In this document: positions 62,649 to 64,000 of the stretch, piece by piece
How the letters are laid out: each line of letters starts with the position of its first letter
How positions within the stretch are numbered: position 1 is the first letter of the stretch
Source: Sulfurimonas gotlandica GD1
GTDB taxonomy: Bacteria > Campylobacterota > Campylobacteria > Campylobacterales > Sulfurimonadaceae
Direction of reading: 5' to 3'
NCBI RefSeq assembly: GCF_000242915.1
Contig: NZ_AFRZ01000001.1
Coordinates: forward strand, 992,001 to 1,056,000
DNA length: 64,000 nucleotides
The notes under the pieces: model-generated
Seen by the model: the letters and a program-made list of their open reading frames with translations, nothing else
Databases searched by the model: none
Told to the model about the DNA's origin: nothing
Program-made: the position numbers and the translations under genes

Positions 62649-63706
62649 AATCTTTTGCGAAAGTAATACTTGGTAAAGACTCTAATATTAGAGATGTTTT
62701 AGAAATTATTGATAGCGGTGATATGAGGATAGCTCTAATAGTAGAGGCAAATAACAAGCTCATAGGAACCGTCTCAGATGGAGATATACGAAGAGCTTTC
62801 CTTAAGGGTGCTACACTAGATGACCCCATAGAAGGAATCATCTTCAAGGACTTCACCTATGCAAAAGCAGGCGATTCAAAAGACAAACTCATAAAACTTG
62901 CAAAGTACAATCAAATATATATCATTCCCATAATAGATGAAAATTTTATACTACTCGGGATAGAGGAAGTAAACGATTTAATAGATACTAAAGAGTATGC
63001 AAACAAGGTTGTCTTAATGGTCGGAGGACTTGGAACTAGACTTAGACCACTGACAGATGATATGCCAAAACCATTACTAAAGGTTGGTAATAAACCAATA
63101 CTTGAGACTATTATAGATAACTTCTCAAAATATGGGTTTAAAGACTTTATCCTAAGTGTGAACTATAAGTCTGAAATGATTAAAAAACATTTTGGAAATG
63201 GAAGTCGTTTTGGAGTAAATATAGAGTATGTTCAAGAAGACAAAAGAATGGGTACAGCTGGTGCTCTTTCACTTATGAGAGAGAAGTTAAAAGATGATTT
63301 TTTTGTGATGAACGGGGATCTTCTTACAAATGTAAACTATGAACACCTTCTAAACTATCATCTAAACGACAATGCAGTTGCTACTATGTGTGTAAAAGAG
63401 TATGACTTTCAAATACCCTACGGTGTTGTAAATATTGAGCATAATCATATCACATCGATTAGTGAAAAGCCTATACATAAGTTTTTTGTAAATGCTGGCA
63501 TATATATGTTAAGTCCAAGTACTTTAGAATTTATTCCAAACAATGAATTCTTTGATATGCCAACACTATTTGATAATTTAATCCAACATAAACAAAAAAG
63601 TATCTCATTTCCTATTCGAGAGTATTGGCTCGATATCGGTGAAATAGAAGAATACAAAAAAGCAAATATAGAATATCTAGATATTTTTGAAGGAAAAGAT
63701 GAATGA
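62645..63706 (+). CDS. ptmE: CBS-domain sugar-1-phosphate nucleotidyltransferase (PtmE-like)
   Basis: A 353-residue fusion: two CBS motifs at about 5-115 (IVEANNKLIGTVSDGDIRRA) and a nucleotidyltransferase domain at about 122-350 with VLMVGGLGTRLRPLTDDMPK, KPLLKVGNKPILET, the Asp in DDFFVMNGDLLTNV and EYWLDIGEIEEYKKA. PtmE of Campylobacter has this layout and makes GDP-glucosamine for legionaminic acid; its CBS part may sense pathway products. It overlaps the preceding gene by 4 nt and the following one by 4 nt. Confidence 0.87.
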   Translation: MKSFAKVILGKDSNIRDVLEIIDSGDMRIALIVEANNKLIGTVSDGDIRRAFLKGATLDDPIEGIIFKDFTYAKAGDSKDKLIKLAKYNQIYIIPIIDENFILLGIEEVNDLIDTKEYANKVVLMVGGLGTRLRPLTDDMPKPLLKVGNKPILETIIDNFSKYGFKDFILSVNYKSEMIKKHFGNGSRFGVNIEYVQEDKRMGTAGALSLMREKLKDDFFVMNGDLLTNVNYEHLLNYHLNDNAVATMCVKEYDFQIPYGVVNIEHNHITSISEKPIHKFFVNAGIYMLSPSTLEFIPNNEFFDMPTLFDNLIQHKQKSISFPIREYWLDIGEIEEYKKANIEYLDIFEGKDE

Positions 63707-64000
63707 AAGTATTATTAATCTCTTACGATAACGAATCACTTGTACAGTGGTTTCCTCAGTCAAACGCATACTTGGCAGGAACACTTTTAAAGCATGGCCA
63801 TGAGGTTGAGATTTATTCGCAAGATATCCATCACTATCCTGATGAGCATCTGACTCAGTTTCTCAATGAAAACAAGTTTGATATGGTTGGGCTTAGCTTT
63901 ATCGGTGGATATTACGAGTACGCTAAAGCGCTAAAAATATCTGAAGCTATAAACAACTCTTCGCAGAGACCTTTTTATGTAATAGGTGGATTTGGCCCTA
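63703..64000 (+). CDS. B12-binding domain protein, probably radical SAM (cut by window edge)
   Basis: Only the first 99 residues are present. They match the N-terminal cobalamin-binding domain that precedes radical SAM enzymes: KVLLISYDNESLVQWFPQSN, YLAGTLLKHGHEVEIYSQD, DMVGLSFIGGYYEYAKAL and RPFYVIGGFGP. The radical SAM CxxxCxxC site would lie beyond the edge. It overlaps ptmE by 4 nt, so it is part of the sugar locus; methylation of a sugar or of flagellin is a plausible but unproven role. Confidence 0.7.
   Translation, partial: MKVLLISYDNESLVQWFPQSNAYLAGTLLKHGHEVEIYSQDIHHYPDEHLTQFLNENKFDMVGLSFIGGYYEYAKALKISEAINNSSQRPFYVIGGFGP

Overview
The window is AT-rich chromosomal DNA from a Campylobacterota (Epsilonproteobacteria) genome, most likely Sulfurimonas or a close relative. 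Supporting signs are an S10-spc ribosomal operon without rpmD, an iamB/iamA-like (Mla) lipid-transport operon, a futalosine-pathway MqnA, several GGDEF/EAL proteins, a NIT-domain chemoreceptor, c-type heme proteins, and a flagellar fliD-fliS region beside a legionaminic-acid-type sugar locus. The taxon is inferred from gene content and style, not from a database match.

Layout. 1-1003: alkylation repair (endonuclease III-like glycosylase cut by the edge, plus ogt). 1098-3911: Mla/MCE lipid-transport operon whose ATPase gene looks degenerate. 3912-5292: an unusual leader, a chorismate mutase-like protein and a rhodanese without any cysteine. 5329-15966: a minus-strand S10-spc-secY-map-infA operon; rpsJ, rplD and rpsC each carry a one-base homopolymer frameshift, most likely sequence errors. 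16123-18295: ATPase, rnhB, a P460-type cytochrome. 18306-20734: molybdopterin operon moaD-moaE-moeA plus an unknown gene. 20829-28963: mqnA, diheme peroxidase coupled to a GGDEF-EAL protein, malic enzyme, a PAS-GGDEF-EAL protein, a YhcH-family protein. 29078-29889: a tRNA operon (Pro, His, Arg, Arg, Leu, Leu) with a near-consensus promoter; the distal part has one tRNA-Leu copy enclosed by a perfect 23-bp inverted repeat.

29963-39716: NSS transporter, heme-binding diguanylate cyclase, thiG, NAD(P)HX repair enzyme, purN, a GlcG-like protein, kdsD, an rRNA pseudouridine synthase and rarA. 39764-43748: a STAS / NIT-chemoreceptor / REC-PP2C-HATPase set that looks like a partner-switching signalling module. 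43773-44872: rplT, rpmI, a small gene and the SRP RNA.

45316-55434 is the most interesting block. It encodes a putatively exported NagZ-amidase fusion, a sodium/solute symporter, AnmK, an AmgK-like kinase, a MurU-like uridylyltransferase and an MltB-like transglycosylase, with a convergent operon for a HAD phosphatase, an FHS-type sugar transporter and a hexose mutarotase. Together they could form a peptidoglycan-recycling route to UDP-MurNAc in which muropeptides are degraded in the periplasm and imported as free sugars rather than by AmpG. 55467-63706: an SDR, fliS and fliD with a FliT-position gene, then legI, a CapD-like dehydratase, legG, an epimerase and ptmE, ending in a cut radical-SAM/B12 gene. 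Three matches to the sigma-28 pattern TAAA-N15-(G/T)CGAT-type lie in front of fliS, fliD and legI, which suggests that glycan synthesis is co-regulated with late flagellar genes.
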